A stretch of 64,000 nt of DNA. Origin: Photorhabdus bodei. Lineage in GTDB: Bacteria; Pseudomonadota; Gammaproteobacteria; Enterobacterales; Enterobacteriaceae. The stretch lies in NCBI RefSeq assembly GCF_003287735.1, contig NZ_NSCM01000012.1, forward strand, positions 1 through 64,000, given 5' to 3'. Shown here piece by piece: positions 50,337 to 60,798 of this stretch; within the stretch, counting starts at the first letter, position 1, and each line of letters begins with the position of its first letter. Under the pieces are notes generated by a model. The model was given only the letters and a program-made list of their open reading frames with translations, had not been told where the DNA came from and did no database searches. Both the position numbers and the translations under genes were made by a program.

Positions 50337-51245
50337 ATGAATACACCAAACATTAATCAGATTAAATCTTTTTTCCTTTCATTACAGGATGAAATTTGCC
50401 AACAACTGGAACAAATAGATGGCAAAGAGAAATTTACTGAGCAGTGCTGGCAACGAGAAGAAGGTGGCGGAGGCCGTAGTCGAATTATGAAAGAAGGCAC
50501 GATATTCGAACAAGCAGGCGCTAATTTTTCTCATGTATCAGGAGATATGCTTCCTTTATCAGCAACAGCTCACCGTCCTGAACTGGTCGGTCGTCATTAT
50601 CAGGCCATGGGCGTCTCTCTAGTTATTCATCCTTTGAGTCCCTATATACCAACCAGCCATGCGAATGTTCGGTTCTTTATTGCAGAAAAAGAAGGTGAAG
50701 CGCCAGTGTGGTGGTTCGGTGGGGGTTTTGATTTAACACCTTATTATGGTTTTAAGGAAGATGCTATTCATTGGCACACCACTGCCAGAAATATATGCCG
50801 ACCCTATGGAGAAGATGTTTACCCAAAATATAAAGAATGGTGTGATAATTATTTCTATATTAAACATCGTAACGAAGCCCGTGGAATTGGTGGCTTATTC
50901 TATGACGACTTAAATACACCTGACTTTGAACATTGTTTTAATTTTACTCAAGATATAGGTAAAGGTTTCCTTTCTGCCTATCTACCTATTGTAGAAAAAA
51001 GGAAGGAGATATTATGGGGTGAACGTGAACGGCAATTTCAATTATATCGCCGTGGTCGCTATGTAGAATTTAACCTCGTTTGGGACAGAGGAACCTTATT
51101 TGGATTACAAAGTGGGGGACGAACAGAATCTATCTTAATGTCCATGCCACCATTAGCTCGCTGGGAACATGATTATCACCCTGAACCAGAATCTACAGAA
51201 GCCGCTTTATATACCGACTTTCTACCAGCAAAAAACTGGATATGA
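50337..51245 (+). CDS. hemF: Oxygen-dependent coproporphyrinogen III oxidase
   Basis: A 302-residue enzyme with the family blocks [64 protein letters not shown], and the end [20 protein letters not shown]. It decarboxylates coproporphyrinogen III to protoporphyrinogen IX with O2 in heme synthesis. The ATG at 50337 follows GGGAAAAGAACC. Confidence 0.97.
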   Translation: MNTPNINQIKSFFLSLQDEICQQLEQIDGKEKFTEQCWQREEGGGGRSRIMKEGTIFEQAGANFSHVSGDMLPLSATAHRPELVGRHYQAMGVSLVIHPLSPYIPTSHANVRFFIAEKEGEAPVWWFGGGFDLTPYYGFKEDAIHWHTTARNICRPYGEDVYPKYKEWCDNYFYIKHRNEARGIGGLFYDDLNTPDFEHCFNFTQDIGKGFLSAYLPIVEKRKEILWGERERQFQLYRRGRYVEFNLVWDRGTLFGLQSGGRTESILMSMPPLARWEHDYHPEPESTEAALYTDFLPAKNWI

Positions 51246-51256
51246 TTTTCCATCAT

Positions 51257-51295
51257 GTTAGGAATATTATAAAAAACTATTCCTAACTATTTATA
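51257..51295 (+). terminator. Terminator of hemF
   Basis: GTTAGGAATA-ttataaaaaac-TATTCCTAAC followed by TATTTATATTTTTATT. Confidence 0.75.
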
Positions 51296-51477
51296 TTTTT
51301 ATTACAGCCAATGCAAAAATCCCTCACATAAAAAAACTTAACATTTTGTTAACAACCCCTTAACATAAAAGAAGCAGGTTAGCCCTGATGACTATCTGCT
51401 GGAAACGTGTTTAATATGAATCCGTACTTAAAGAGTACCTCTAATTAAAACTAAAAATTTATTCCAGGAGATATTTT

Positions 51478-52584
51478 ATGCAAATACAAAACAATAACTA
51501 CAGAGGCTTAATACCACCGTACATTCTTCAAAATATTTATAATAATGATAACGAAAAGAAGAAAGTATTAATGACATTAAATCATACTAAGAGTTTAATG
51601 TTGGACAATGTTATTAAAGAATCCTCTGATGATTCCGATGATGATAAAGTTACTAAGACAACTATACATCGTTCTATTCACGATGCAGAAAATAAACGCA
51701 AGTTGCCAGGCAAATTAGTACGAGATGAAGGAGAACCAGATAACGGAGATAAATCAGTTGATAACGCATATAAATATTTAGAAGCAACTTATAATTTCTA
51801 TAAAGAAGTTTTTAATCGCAATTCATTAGATGATAAAGGAATGAAATTGATTGCCACTGTGCATTATGGCGAAGAATATATGAATGCATTCTGGGGCGAC
51901 GGGCAAATGGTATTTGGCGACGGAGATGGCAAACTTTTCAATGACTTCACAACATCTATTGATGTTATCGGCCATGAATTATCTCATGGTGTTATCGAAA
52001 AAACAGCAGATTTGGTCTATTTCTTCCAGTCTGGAGCATTGAATGAATCAATAGCAGATGTTTTTGGCACATTAGTAAAACAACATTATCTGAAACAAAA
52101 AGCTGAAGATGCTGATTGGATTATAGGCAGTGGGTTACTGGGCAAAGACGTTAAAGGTGTAGGGATTCGTTCAATGAAAAACCCTGGCAGTGCATATGAT
52201 GATAAGGATCTCGGTAAAGATCCACAGCCGGGTCATATGGATGATTATAAAGACTTGCCGATTTATAGAGACAATGGTGGTGTTCATATTAATTCAGGTA
52301 TTCCTAATAAAGCCTTCTATAATCTGGCGATAAAATTAGGTGGATATTCCTGGGAAAGAGCAGGAAAAATATGGTACAACACATTGTTGGATAAAGATCT
52401 TGCACGTGATACTAACTTCTTATCCTTCGCTAAATTAACAATTAAACATGCTCGTGAGCTATTTGATGAGGATGTTGAAAAAGCAACTATTGATAGCTGG
52501 ACAGAAGTGGGCGTTAAAGTGAAGGAAGATAAAGACGATAAGGGCGGCGATAAGGACAAAACTAAAGATAAAACTGAAGAGTAA
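51478..52584 (+). CDS. prtS: PrtS-type M4 (protealysin-like) zinc metalloprotease
   Basis: A 368-residue thermolysin-family protease. There is no signal peptide; the short protealysin-type propeptide carries the PPY motif (LIPPYIL, 12-18). The mature domain has the zinc motif HELSH (166-170) in VIGHELSHGVIEKT, the third zinc ligand Glu190 in GALNESIADVFG and the catalytic His region GGVHINSGIPNKAFY. The last ~20 residues are a Lys/Asp-rich tail (KEDKDDKGGDKDKTK) absent from typical protealysins. PrtS of Photorhabdus activates insect innate immunity. AGGAGATATTTT precedes the ATG. The gene downstream resembles its inhibitor. Confidence 0.88.
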   Translation: MQIQNNNYRGLIPPYILQNIYNNDNEKKKVLMTLNHTKSLMLDNVIKESSDDSDDDKVTKTTIHRSIHDAENKRKLPGKLVRDEGEPDNGDKSVDNAYKYLEATYNFYKEVFNRNSLDDKGMKLIATVHYGEEYMNAFWGDGQMVFGDGDGKLFNDFTTSIDVIGHELSHGVIEKTADLVYFFQSGALNESIADVFGTLVKQHYLKQKAEDADWIIGSGLLGKDVKGVGIRSMKNPGSAYDDKDLGKDPQPGHMDDYKDLPIYRDNGGVHINSGIPNKAFYNLAIKLGGYSWERAGKIWYNTLLDKDLARDTNFLSFAKLTIKHARELFDEDVEKATIDSWTEVGVKVKEDKDDKGGDKDKTKDKTEE

Positions 52585-52593
52585 TCTATAAAC

Positions 52594-52628
52594 ATATCGC
52601 TGGTTTAACGCCAGCGATATTTTATTAT
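52594..52628 (+). terminator. Terminator/attenuator after prtS
   Basis: ATATCGCTGG-tttaacg-CCAGCGATAT then TTTATTATTTG. It sits between prtS and the inhibitor-like gene, so read-through would set their ratio. Confidence 0.8.
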
Positions 52629-52744
52629 TTGTAATACCTGACTAGTAAAAAAATATATCTAATAGAAGATGCTAAAATTGTTAACGACGAATTTCACGCT
52701 ATACTAAAGAGACCTGAAAAATAACCGTAAAAAATTGGTATATC

Positions 52745-53062
52745 ATGAATAATAAAACGCTCAAACTCACAACTGATAGTAAAATCACAATTTCCCTACA
52801 AGGAGGATTTGCCGCTACACCTGGCCTCAACCAAGATAAAACAGTGAATTTAGAATCATTGTCTTCACACCAACAACAGTTATTTCTTCAAGCCATAGAA
52901 CAAGACTTTTCCGATTCTATGCCATCAGCAGCATATCCTGATCAAGATTATTATCTGCTCAGTATCGTCAATGGAAATGAAGAACACCACTTCACCCTTC
53001 CTGAGTCAGATGCACCGGAAATCATTACCCAGATCTGGGGCACCGACAAAAAGGGAGGTTAA
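52745..53062 (+). CDS. Emfourin-like protealysin inhibitor
   Basis: A 105-residue protein with no signal peptide. KITISLQGGFAATPGLNQDK near the N-terminus matches the 'REGGFAYIP' block of emfourin, the slow-binding M4 protease inhibitor encoded beside protealysin in Serratia proteamaculans. SLSSHQQQLFLQAIEQ and the C-terminal FTLPESDAPEIITQIW also fit. It lies 160 nt downstream of prtS on the same strand but beyond a hairpin, so it may have its own promoter. It probably keeps PrtS inactive in the producing cell. Confidence 0.75.
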   Translation: MNNKTLKLTTDSKITISLQGGFAATPGLNQDKTVNLESLSSHQQQLFLQAIEQDFSDSMPSAAYPDQDYYLLSIVNGNEEHHFTLPESDAPEIITQIWGTDKKGG

Positions 53063-53076
53063 TCACCCCCCTTTTC
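53049..53076 (+). terminator. Terminator of the inhibitor-like gene
   Basis: AAAAAGGGAGG-ttaatca-CCCCCCTTTTCC spanning the stop codon; serves between convergent der and this gene. Confidence 0.65.
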
Positions 53077-53085
53077 CTATTAGCA

Positions 53086-54582
53086 TTAACGCTTTTTCAG
53101 ATGCGACATTAGACGTTTACGTTTACGCATTTGATTTGGTGTCAACGTATTACGTTTGTCAGCATAGGGATTCGCCCCTTCTTTAAACTGAATCCGAATG
53201 GGCGTTCCCATCACCTTTAGGGATCGGCGGAAATAGTTCATCAGATAACGCTTATAAGAATCAGGCAAATCTGTTACCTGATTACCGTGGATCACAACAA
53301 TTGGTGGATTATAACCACCAGCATGAGCATATTTCATTTTCACCCTGCGACCACGGATCATCGGCGGTTGATGATCTTCTTCGGCCATATGCATGATACG
53401 GGTTAGCAGTGAAGTATTAACACGACGAGTGGCGCAATCATAAGCCTCAAGAATCGAGTCAAACAGATTCCCCACCCCACTACCATGCAAAGCAGAGATA
53501 AAATGTACTCTGGCAAAGTCAACAAAACCAAGACGATAATCCAGCATCTCTTTCACACGCTCTTTATCTTCCTGTGACATGCCATCCCATTTATTGACCG
53601 CGATGACCAATGAGCGCCCGCTATTAAGAATAAAACCCAATAATGACAAATCTTGATCGGAAATACCTTCTCGCGCATCGATCACCAGTAATACAACGTT
53701 AGCATCTTCAATCGCTTGAAGGGTTTTTATGACTGAAAATTTTTCAACCGTTTCAGTGATCCTACCCCGCTTACGTACCCCAGCGGTATCAATAAGGATA
53801 TATTCACGGCCATCGCGCTCCATTGGAATATAAATGCTGTCACGGGTAGTGCCTGGCATATCGTAAACCACAACCCTTTCTTCACCCAAGATACGGTTAG
53901 TCAACGTAGACTTGCCCACATTTGGCTTACCGACAATGGCTAATTTCAATGGCAGAGTTGATGGATCAAAATCCTCCTCCTCTTCTACCATCTCAATTTC
54001 ATTTTGTTCCTGCTCTGCCCAATAAGCTGCGTTGGCCTCTTCCTCAGTCAACTCAACCACGTCTTCTTCACCTTTACAGGAGAAAGGTAACAATACTCGT
54101 TCGATAAGTTGGGTGACACCACGACCATGAGAAGCAGCGATAGAATAGATATCCCCCAATCCGAGGGAATAAAATTCAGCAATAGCGGTATCAATATCAA
54201 CACCGTCGGTTTTATTCGCGACCAAAAAAGTAGCTTTTTCGCGGCCACGTAGATGTTTTGCTATCGCGTGGTCTGCTGGCATAAGTCCGGCACGAGCATC
54301 TACCATAAACAGAACTATATCGGCCTCTTCAATCGCCATCAAAGATTGAGCTGCCATATGGGTTTCCACACCCTCTTCGGTGCCATCGATACCACCGGTA
54401 TCAATGATGATAAACTCCTGCCCTTCAACCTCGGCTCGACCATATTTACGGTCGCGAGTCAGACCTGGAAAATCCGCTACCAGCGCATCTCTTGTACGGG
54501 TTAAACGGTTAAATAATGTGGACTTACCCACATTTGGGCGCCCTACCAGAGCGACGACAGGTATCATTTGTTGATGCCTCAT
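53086..54582 (-). CDS. der: Ribosome assembly GTPase Der (EngA)
   Basis: A 498-residue protein with two tandem GTPase domains: G1 [11 protein letters not shown] and [13 protein letters not shown]3 [10 protein letters not shown] and [11 protein letters not shown]4 NKTD and NKWD. An acidic linker ([20 protein letters not shown]) follows the first domain and the KH-like C-terminal domain ends with [18 protein letters not shown]. It is needed for 50S subunit maturation. Downstream of bamB, as in E. coli. Confidence 0.97.
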   Translation of the reverse strand: MRHQQMIPVVALVGRPNVGKSTLFNRLTRTRDALVADFPGLTRDRKYGRAEVEGQEFIIIDTGGIDGTEEGVETHMAAQSLMAIEEADIVLFMVDARAGLMPADHAIAKHLRGREKATFLVANKTDGVDIDTAIAEFYSLGLGDIYSIAASHGRGVTQLIERVLLPFSCKGEEDVVELTEEEANAAYWAEQEQNEIEMVEEEEDFDPSTLPLKLAIVGKPNVGKSTLTNRILGEERVVVYDMPGTTRDSIYIPMERDGREYILIDTAGVRKRGRITETVEKFSVIKTLQAIEDANVVLLVIDAREGISDQDLSLLGFILNSGRSLVIAVNKWDGMSQEDKERVKEMLDYRLGFVDFARVHFISALHGSGVGNLFDSILEAYDCATRRVNTSLLTRIMHMAEEDHQPPMIRGRRVKMKYAHAGGYNPPIVVIHGNQVTDLPDSYKRYLMNYFRRSLKVMGTPIRIQFKEGANPYADKRNTLTPNQMRKRKRLMSHLKKR

Positions 54583-54631
54583 GACTTAATTTGAAATTAG
54601 TACTCCGCTGTTCATACAACAGAACACTAAA

Positions 54632-54668
54632 AAGACGAAACGGCTCCTGTTCTCGTCAGGAGCCGTAG
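54632..54668 (-). terminator. Terminator between bamB and der
   Basis: CGGCTCCTG-ttctcgt-CAGGAGCCG; on the minus strand the stem is followed by TTTCGTCTTTTTAG. It lies after the bamB stop. Confidence 0.75.
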
Positions 54669-54718
54669 GACTATAACTAACGCTTTACTCTATTTCCGGT
54701 AAACAGGCAGTAAAATAT

Positions 54719-55891
54719 TCAACGGGTATACAGATAAACCGTACCGTCTTTCGCCTGTACCATCAATTTATCACTGGCGACAACCGGACGACTCATTAAA
54801 CCGGAACTATCAACTTTATGTTGAGCAACAAACTTACCGTCATCCATATTCAACCAGTGCAGATAACCTTCACTGTCACCGACAACCAGATAGCCATTAT
54901 ACATTTCAGGCGCGGTTAAATTACGGTGTTGCAATTTTGTCTGAGTCCACAAAGTGACACCATCACTTTGACGCAGACCCATAACACGATCGTTTTGGTC
55001 AACAATATAGATATTATCACCATAAACAACCATCTCGTTCACTGAACCCAAATCGCGCTTCCAGAGGATCTGACCTGAACGCATATCAAGCGCCACCAGA
55101 TTACCGTTATAAGCTATTGCATATATCACGCCCTCAGAAATAACCGGTGTCGTATCAACATCATTAAGACGACCGATTTCTGTAGAACTGGTTACCTGAG
55201 AAATACGTTGTTGCCAAATCAACTGCCCCTGAGAAATCAAGACGGCGTTGACACGACCATTATCCCCACCTACGATGGCAGCACCGTAAGCCACGGCAGG
55301 CGCCGATTCACCACGCAATGATAATGACGGTGAATCCAAATTAACGGACCATTGCACTTTACCATCTGACTCACTTAATGCCTGCAACATCCCATTACTG
55401 GTATGAATCAGCACCAGACCATCACTCACCACAGGACGCGACAACGCTTCACCGGCAACGTCGGATTGCCAGGCAACTTGGCCGTCTTTGGTATTCAATG
55501 CAATAACTTTGGCACGTTCAGTACCTACATATAGATGATCCCCAGCAACGGTCAGACCACCAGAGAGCAATGCAGGTATACGAGAAGAGAGGAAACCCGC
55601 TTTTTCCGCCAGATTCACCGACCATATCTCTTTACCACTATCAATATCCAACGCCTTAACGATGCCATGACGATCAGCAACATAAACAGCGGAGCCCTGC
55701 CAAGTTGGCGTCAAGTGAGAATAATAACGGCCTACACCATCACCTACAGATTTATCCCAAACTTCGCTTGGATTAAATTGATTTTCGACCTGTGGCAATG
55801 GTGACATCGTTACTGTGTCTTGCTCACTTGAACAACCGGCTAGCAGAACAGAAGCCACCAAACCAACCAAGAGTGTTTTACGCAGTTGCAT
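54719..55891 (-). CDS. bamB: Outer membrane assembly lipoprotein BamB
   Basis: A 390-residue lipoprotein. The signal peptide ends at LLAGC (Cys20); eight-bladed beta-propeller repeats of PQQ type follow (DSGKEIWSVNL, DGQVAWQSDV, DGKVQWSVNLDS, SGQILWKRDL). It is part of the BAM complex that inserts beta-barrel proteins in the outer membrane. It follows yfgM by 14 nt. Confidence 0.96.
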   Translation of the reverse strand: MQLRKTLLVGLVASVLLAGCSSEQDTVTMSPLPQVENQFNPSEVWDKSVGDGVGRYYSHLTPTWQGSAVYVADRHGIVKALDIDSGKEIWSVNLAEKAGFLSSRIPALLSGGLTVAGDHLYVGTERAKVIALNTKDGQVAWQSDVAGEALSRPVVSDGLVLIHTSNGMLQALSESDGKVQWSVNLDSPSLSLRGESAPAVAYGAAIVGGDNGRVNAVLISQGQLIWQQRISQVTSSTEIGRLNDVDTTPVISEGVIYAIAYNGNLVALDMRSGQILWKRDLGSVNEMVVYGDNIYIVDQNDRVMGLRQSDGVTLWTQTKLQHRNLTAPEMYNGYLVVGDSEGYLHWLNMDDGKFVAQHKVDSSGLMSRPVVASDKLMVQAKDGTVYLYTR

Positions 55892-55905
55892 TGAAAGAAT
55901 TCCCC

Positions 55906-56526
55906 TTAGCTGGATAAGTTATTCAATTTAAGATTTAACATCGATTTGATCGCCTGTGGTGAATTTGAGCTCAAACCTTTGGTATACGCTGCGCGGGCAC
56001 CGGCAATATCACCTTTTTTCAACAGGGCATCACCACGGATATCCTCTGCAACGGCAACCCAACCGGAACCTTTGACCTGTTCCAATGTTTTCAGCGCGGC
56101 ATCCGCTTTATCTTCCGCTAATTGAACCCTGGCTAGGCGAATATTCACCAGAGACAACAAATCCTCATTTTTTACCTGATCGGTAGCCGCAGATAAAAAT
56201 TGATCTGCTTTAGTTAATTCATTCTTTTCAACAGCAAGTTGAGCCAAATGCATATGCATCATCACGCCATAACTGTTATTAGTTTCACTGGCAAATTTTT
56301 CGGCAGCAGCATGACTCTCTTTTGTACTGACAATTAATCCTTGATCTACTCGTTCAAAAGCTTCTGCACTTTCCTGCAACTTATTTGTCTGATGAGATTG
56401 CCAGTAACGCCAGCCAATCAGCGCCCCGGCACCCAACACCAGCCCAAAAACCAAGACTTTACCATTATTGGCAAAAAAGCGACGAATCACGTCTACTTGT
56501 TCGTTTTCATTGGTATAGACTTCCAC
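55906..56526 (-). CDS. yfgM: YfgM, inner-membrane TPR protein
   Basis: A 206-residue protein with one N-terminal span (VLVFGLVLGAGALIGWRYWQ, about 24-43) and a periplasmic TPR-like region (LAEDKADAALKTLEQVKG, DIAGARAAYTKGLS). YfgM is an ancillary partner of SecYEG and PpiD in periplasmic chaperoning. Between hisS and bamB in the conserved operon. Confidence 0.92.
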   Translation of the reverse strand: MEVYTNENEQVDVIRRFFANNGKVLVFGLVLGAGALIGWRYWQSHQTNKLQESAEAFERVDQGLIVSTKESHAAAEKFASETNNSYGVMMHMHLAQLAVEKNELTKADQFLSAATDQVKNEDLLSLVNIRLARVQLAEDKADAALKTLEQVKGSGWVAVAEDIRGDALLKKGDIAGARAAYTKGLSSNSPQAIKSMLNLKLNNLSS

Positions 56527-56537
56527 AGAGTCTCTCC

Positions 56538-57815
56538 TTAACCTAACAGTTCAACCAAGCGAACCGCAATTTCGCTTTGCGGCAACGTTTGTTGTTCACC
56601 TGTACGTAAATCTTTAATGGCTACTTGACCAGAACGAACTTCATCCTCACCGAGAATCAGTGCAATTTTGGCACCTTGTTTATCCGCACGCCCCAGTTGC
56701 TTCTTAAAGTTCCCCCCCCCGTGGTTCATCATTAAACGCAATTGGGGCAACGTATCACGTACCTGTTCAGCCAAAATCAATGCCGCTTGTTGACTACCTT
56801 CACCAAAAGAAGCGAGATAAACATCTGCAACTGTCCGCTCCGCGACAAATGCTGGATTAATTTCTTGCACCAGCAAAATCAGACGCTCCATCCCCATGGC
56901 AAAACCCACGGCAGGCGTTGGTCGGCCCCCCAGTTGCTCAACCAGCCCATCGTACCGACCACCGGCACAGACCGTCCCTTGAGCCCCGAGTGCCGTTGTC
57001 ACCCATTCAAATACTGTGCGGTTATAATAATCCAAGCCACGAACCAAACGCTGATTAATCCGATACTTGATACCCGCCCCATCAAGAAGTGCACACAGGC
57101 TATCAAAATGTTCCTTTGATTCGGCATCAAGATAATCAAACAGTTCCGGCGCATCATTAAGAAGTTGCTGAACCTCTGGATTTTTTGAATCCAGAACACG
57201 TAATGGATTACTGTACATACGGCGTTTGCAATCTTCATCCAGCTTATCTTTGTGCTGCTCAAGAAAAGCCACCAACGCTTCGCGGTAATTGGCTCGTGCC
57301 GCCAACGAACCAATGGAATTCAGTTCAAGCGTCACATGCTCAAAAATACCGAGCTCACGCCACCAGCGAGCAGTCAATAAAATAAGTTCGGCATCAATAT
57401 CAGGCCCTTGAAGACCAAAAACTTCAGCACCTAATTGATAAAATTGGCGGTAACGGCCTTTTTGTGGACGCTCATAACGGAACATTGGCCCTAAATACCA
57501 TACGCGCTGTTCCTGATTGTACAGCAGACCATGTTCAATACCGGCACGCACACAACCTGCGGTATTTTCAGGGCGTAGGGTCACACTTTCACCATTACGA
57601 TCATCAAAGGTATACATCTCCTTTTCAACCACATCAGTGACTTCCCCAATAGCCCGTCTAAATAACGGGGTCTGCTCTACAATCGGTGTGCGGATCTCGC
57701 TATAACCATAACCCGCCAGTACTCGTTTCAAAATAGTTTCGATACGCTGCCAGATAACCGTATCTGCCGGCAAGTAGTCATTCATGCCTCGAATAGCTTG
57801 GATATTTTTTGCCAC
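56538..57815 (-). CDS. hisS: Histidyl-tRNA synthetase
   Basis: A 425-residue class II synthetase: motif 1 region [18 protein letters not shown], motif 2 [19 protein letters not shown], HisA-type [14 protein letters not shown], motif 3 [12 protein letters not shown], and the C-terminal anticodon-binding domain. It charges tRNA-His. In the conserved ispG-hisS-yfgM-bamB-der order. Confidence 0.97.
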   Translation of the reverse strand: MAKNIQAIRGMNDYLPADTVIWQRIETILKRVLAGYGYSEIRTPIVEQTPLFRRAIGEVTDVVEKEMYTFDDRNGESVTLRPENTAGCVRAGIEHGLLYNQEQRVWYLGPMFRYERPQKGRYRQFYQLGAEVFGLQGPDIDAELILLTARWWRELGIFEHVTLELNSIGSLAARANYREALVAFLEQHKDKLDEDCKRRMYSNPLRVLDSKNPEVQQLLNDAPELFDYLDAESKEHFDSLCALLDGAGIKYRINQRLVRGLDYYNRTVFEWVTTALGAQGTVCAGGRYDGLVEQLGGRPTPAVGFAMGMERLILLVQEINPAFVAERTVADVYLASFGEGSQQAALILAEQVRDTLPQLRLMMNHGGGNFKKQLGRADKQGAKIALILGEDEVRSGQVAIKDLRTGEQQTLPQSEIAVRLVELLG

Positions 57816-57882
57816 GTTTTATCTCTAGTTAATGATTCAAAAATGATATTGATTGAAGCGAATACCGGCGAGCTTCAATTAA

Positions 57883-57922
57883 CAAACAAAACAACGCTGG
57901 CTCATCATCACGATGAGCCAGT
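57883..57922 (-). terminator. Terminator of ispG
   Basis: On the minus strand CTGGCTCAT-cgtgatg-ATGAGCCAG then CGTTGTTTTGTTTGTT, directly after the ispG stop. Confidence 0.75.
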
Positions 57923-57932
57923 ATCAGATACA

Positions 57933-59054
57933 TTATTTGTCCAGTTGACTTATGCCAATGCGCATATTTTCATCGAGCATTGATGCTTTAGCACGGATCT
58001 TAGCCTCAAGCTGATCGATCATATCAGCATTATCGAGACGCACTTTCTGCCGTATCCCATCTTCATAAAAACCACTTTTCGTTCTGGCACCGGTGACACC
58101 CAAAGTAGAAACCTCCGCCTCGCCGGGTCCGTTAACCACACAACCAATAATAGAAACATCCATCGGTGTGAGTAAATCTTCCAAACGTTGTTCCAAGGCA
58201 TTAACTGTGCCAATAACATCAAATTCCTGACGGGAACAGGTTGGACAAGCGATAAAATTTATACCACGGGAACGAATACGTAATGCTTTCAGAATGTCAA
58301 AACCCACTTTAACTTCTTCGACAGGATCGGCAGCCAAAGAAATACGCATGGTATCACCGATACCTTCCGACAGGAGGATACCCAAGCCAATGGCAGATTT
58401 TACAGAGCCTGCACGTGCTCCACCCGCCTCGGTAATACCAAGATGCAATGGCTGATCAATCTTCTGAGCTAACAGGCGATAGGCACCAACCGCCAGAAAG
58501 ACATCTGACGCTTTTACACTGATTTTAAACTGATCAAAATTAAGCCTGTCAAGAATATCGACATGGCGCATAGCCGATTCCACCAACGCTTCTGGGGTGG
58601 GCTCACCATATTTTTCCTGAAGATCCTTTTCCAATGATCCGCCATTTACACCAATGCGGATTGGGATATTTTTATCACGGGCAGAAGCCACAACCTCACG
58701 GATACGTGCTTCATTACCGATATTTCCAGGGTTAATCCGCAGACAATCGACACCATACTCTGCAACTTTAAGCGCGATACGGTAATCAAAATGGATATCT
58801 GCAACCAAAGGGACACTCGCTTGCTGCTTAATCAACTTAAATGCTTCCGCGGCGTCCATCGTTGGTATTGATACGCGAACAATATCAACGCCAACACGCT
58901 CAAGCGATTTAATCTGTTTAACAGTCGCTTCCACATCTGTAGTACGTGTGTTTGTCATTGACTGCACCGAAATGGGTGCACCATCCCCGACAGGCACATT
59001 GCCTACATAAATACGCGTAGATTTGCGTCTTTTTATCGGCGATTCATTATGCAT
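57933..59054 (-). CDS. ispG: 4-hydroxy-3-methylbut-2-enyl-diphosphate synthase
   Basis: A 373-residue [4Fe-4S] enzyme of the MEP isoprenoid pathway. The N-terminal [20 protein letters not shown] is followed by the TIM-barrel with RINPGNIG and [13 protein letters not shown]. The cluster cysteines are in CPTCSRQEF and the conserved [18 protein letters not shown]. It converts MEcPP to HMBPP. It lies between rodZ and hisS, as in E. coli. Confidence 0.97.
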   Translation of the reverse strand: MHNESPIKRRKSTRIYVGNVPVGDGAPISVQSMTNTRTTDVEATVKQIKSLERVGVDIVRVSIPTMDAAEAFKLIKQQASVPLVADIHFDYRIALKVAEYGVDCLRINPGNIGNEARIREVVASARDKNIPIRIGVNGGSLEKDLQEKYGEPTPEALVESAMRHVDILDRLNFDQFKISVKASDVFLAVGAYRLLAQKIDQPLHLGITEAGGARAGSVKSAIGLGILLSEGIGDTMRISLAADPVEEVKVGFDILKALRIRSRGINFIACPTCSRQEFDVIGTVNALEQRLEDLLTPMDVSIIGCVVNGPGEAEVSTLGVTGARTKSGFYEDGIRQKVRLDNADMIDQLEAKIRAKASMLDENMRIGISQLDK

Positions 59055-59128
59055 ACTGGTGTTTCTCCCAGACTTCCATGTGCTTACTGATAAAATTACA
59101 ACTATGCCCTACTGTAACAGGCCTTTCA

Positions 59129-60178
59129 TTATGCTGCCGGTACTTTAAGACGCGCGATACGACTCTCTTTAATAAAGCGGCTTAAATCAACAGATTGCCC
59201 GCGGAACCGTACATCCACAACAGCCGGAACACCGATAGTTAACTCATAAGGTAATGAGCCAGAGAGACTCAGATGGTCACCCTTATGTTTAGTTCCACTA
59301 AATAATTTCTTTCCTTTTGCATCAACAATTTGCAACCAACAGGATGCTTTAAAATTCATCATCAGATTATTACTGTCAGCGACTGCCGTTGAATTATTTT
59401 CAGACACACTCGGTACTTGAGCTGTCCCTTGATTGGCTGACAACGGAGCAGTCTGAGTTTGTGGCCCGTTACCTGCTAATTGAGTTTCAGGTGTTTTCAT
59501 CACTTGATTTTGCGTTGATGCCGCAGATTGGGCCACTTCCTCACTATGACTACTATGACCATCAGGACCACCAGTATTATTCGCTGCCACTGCATTTTCG
59601 GTTACAGCGGCAGATGATGACGGCTCACTTGTTGCCTGTTCGCGGGTTGGTAACTGTGTCACCTGATCATGATTTTCAGTGGGTAAATCCTCTGAACTGG
59701 CTTTTTTCCGAGCAACCTTAGCCGCAGAATGATCAGCCATCGAAATCAATTCCTTCTGTTGAGCTATGTGGTTTTGCCACCACCATGCTCCCGTCAAACT
59801 AATTACGACTAAAATAATCAACCACGTAATCCACATCAACCAACTTTCGCGTTTTTTCCGTTTTTTACCCAACGAAAAACTCTGCATCGGTGAAACTTTC
59901 GCTGTTTTTGCCGGGGTATGCTTATCCAGAATTGCCAGAATTTCTGCTTCTGGAATTTGTACCAACTTAGCATAAGAGCGAACATAACCACGCAGGAAAG
60001 TCGGTACCATAGTGGCTGGAATATTGTCCTCTTCAATATCACGGATAGTAGAAAGTTTTAAACACAAGCGATCAGCTACAGTCTGCTGGGTTAGCCCGTG
60101 CTGTTCACGAGCCTGACGCAGGAGCTGACCTGCGGTTAAATAAGCTTGTTCTGGAGTCGTTTCAGTATTCATTAGCAA
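59129..60178 (-). CDS. rodZ: Cytoskeleton protein RodZ
   Basis: A 349-residue protein. The cytoplasmic helix-turn-helix (GQLLRQAREQHGLTQQTVAD, 18-37) interacts with MreB. A basic patch KKRKKRESW precedes one span (WITWLIILVVISLTGAWWW, about 115-133). A Ser/Thr/Gln-rich periplasmic linker follows, and the C-terminal DUF4115 domain contains CWLQIVDAKGKKLFSGTKHK. It anchors the MreB elongation machinery. The linker is the most variable part. Confidence 0.94.
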   Translation of the reverse strand: MLMNTETTPEQAYLTAGQLLRQAREQHGLTQQTVADRLCLKLSTIRDIEEDNIPATMVPTFLRGYVRSYAKLVQIPEAEILAILDKHTPAKTAKVSPMQSFSLGKKRKKRESWLMWITWLIILVVISLTGAWWWQNHIAQQKELISMADHSAAKVARKKASSEDLPTENHDQVTQLPTREQATSEPSSSAAVTENAVAANNTGGPDGHSSHSEEVAQSAASTQNQVMKTPETQLAGNGPQTQTAPLSANQGTAQVPSVSENNSTAVADSNNLMMNFKASCWLQIVDAKGKKLFSGTKHKGDHLSLSGSLPYELTIGVPAVVDVRFRGQSVDLSRFIKESRIARLKVPAA

Positions 60179-60292
60179 GAAGACGCGGTACTGTTCAGGT
60201 TGTGAAAAACTTCGCGCCGGCTCCTGCTATAATCTTTAAATTACACAATAGCCTGCGCGGCGAAATAGATTTGCTATTTTACTAGCGGCAAA

Positions 60293-60706
60293 TCACTGAT
60301 AACAAACACGCCTGTTAGCATGGTTCTCAGTAAACAGAGTTTTGACTTCTTCATACTGCCCCTGCTCACAGAGAAAAACGCTGTAATGATACAATACCGT
60401 ATCATTTCCTGGCGCGTACTGCATCGCCATTTTGTAACGTTGACGAGCGGCTTCCGGCTGACCAGAATATTGCTCATACAACGCCATACCTAATTGAGCC
60501 TGATAATGGTCTGGCTTTGCCAGTAAAACCTTATCAAAGTGATATCTGGCGGCAGGTAAATTACCTTTAGCCAAATAGGCCATTCCCAATTGAATCCGGG
60601 TTTCTGCCGCGACTTTTCGCTGTTGATTGCCGTTTGTTGGTTGATTGGAACATCCTACCAACAACATAGCAACCACCATCATTCCCGATAACGATTTCCT
60701 TATCAT
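60293..60706 (-). CDS. PilW/PilF-like TPR lipoprotein, C-terminally truncated
   Basis: A ~137-residue lipoprotein: signal with lipobox MLLVGC, then TPR units TRIQLGMAYLAKGNLPAARYHF and YQAQLGMALYEQYSGQPEAA. It matches PilW (PilF), the pilotin for type IV pilus assembly, but that is about 250 residues; this copy ends soon after the third TPR starts, with NHANRRVCYQ and a stop. No reading frame with the missing part is found before rodZ at 60178. The start at 60706 is preferred over one six codons upstream. Confidence 0.75.
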   Translation of the reverse strand: MIRKSLSGMMVVAMLLVGCSNQPTNGNQQRKVAAETRIQLGMAYLAKGNLPAARYHFDKVLLAKPDHYQAQLGMALYEQYSGQPEAARQRYKMAMQYAPGNDTVLYHYSVFLCEQGQYEEVKTLFTENHANRRVCYQ

Positions 60707-60798
60707 TCCATCCCCACCGACCAAAGATATGTCATTGTAAAGATCATTTCACTTATGCATTTCAGTTACTGCATGACAGGACATACCAACATTCCCAT

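Noticed and set aside
57933..59054. ispG as a self-resistance gene of the proposed DXR-directed cluster
   Set aside because: It lies in its conserved core position between rodZ and hisS, 35 kb away, and is not the DXR target.
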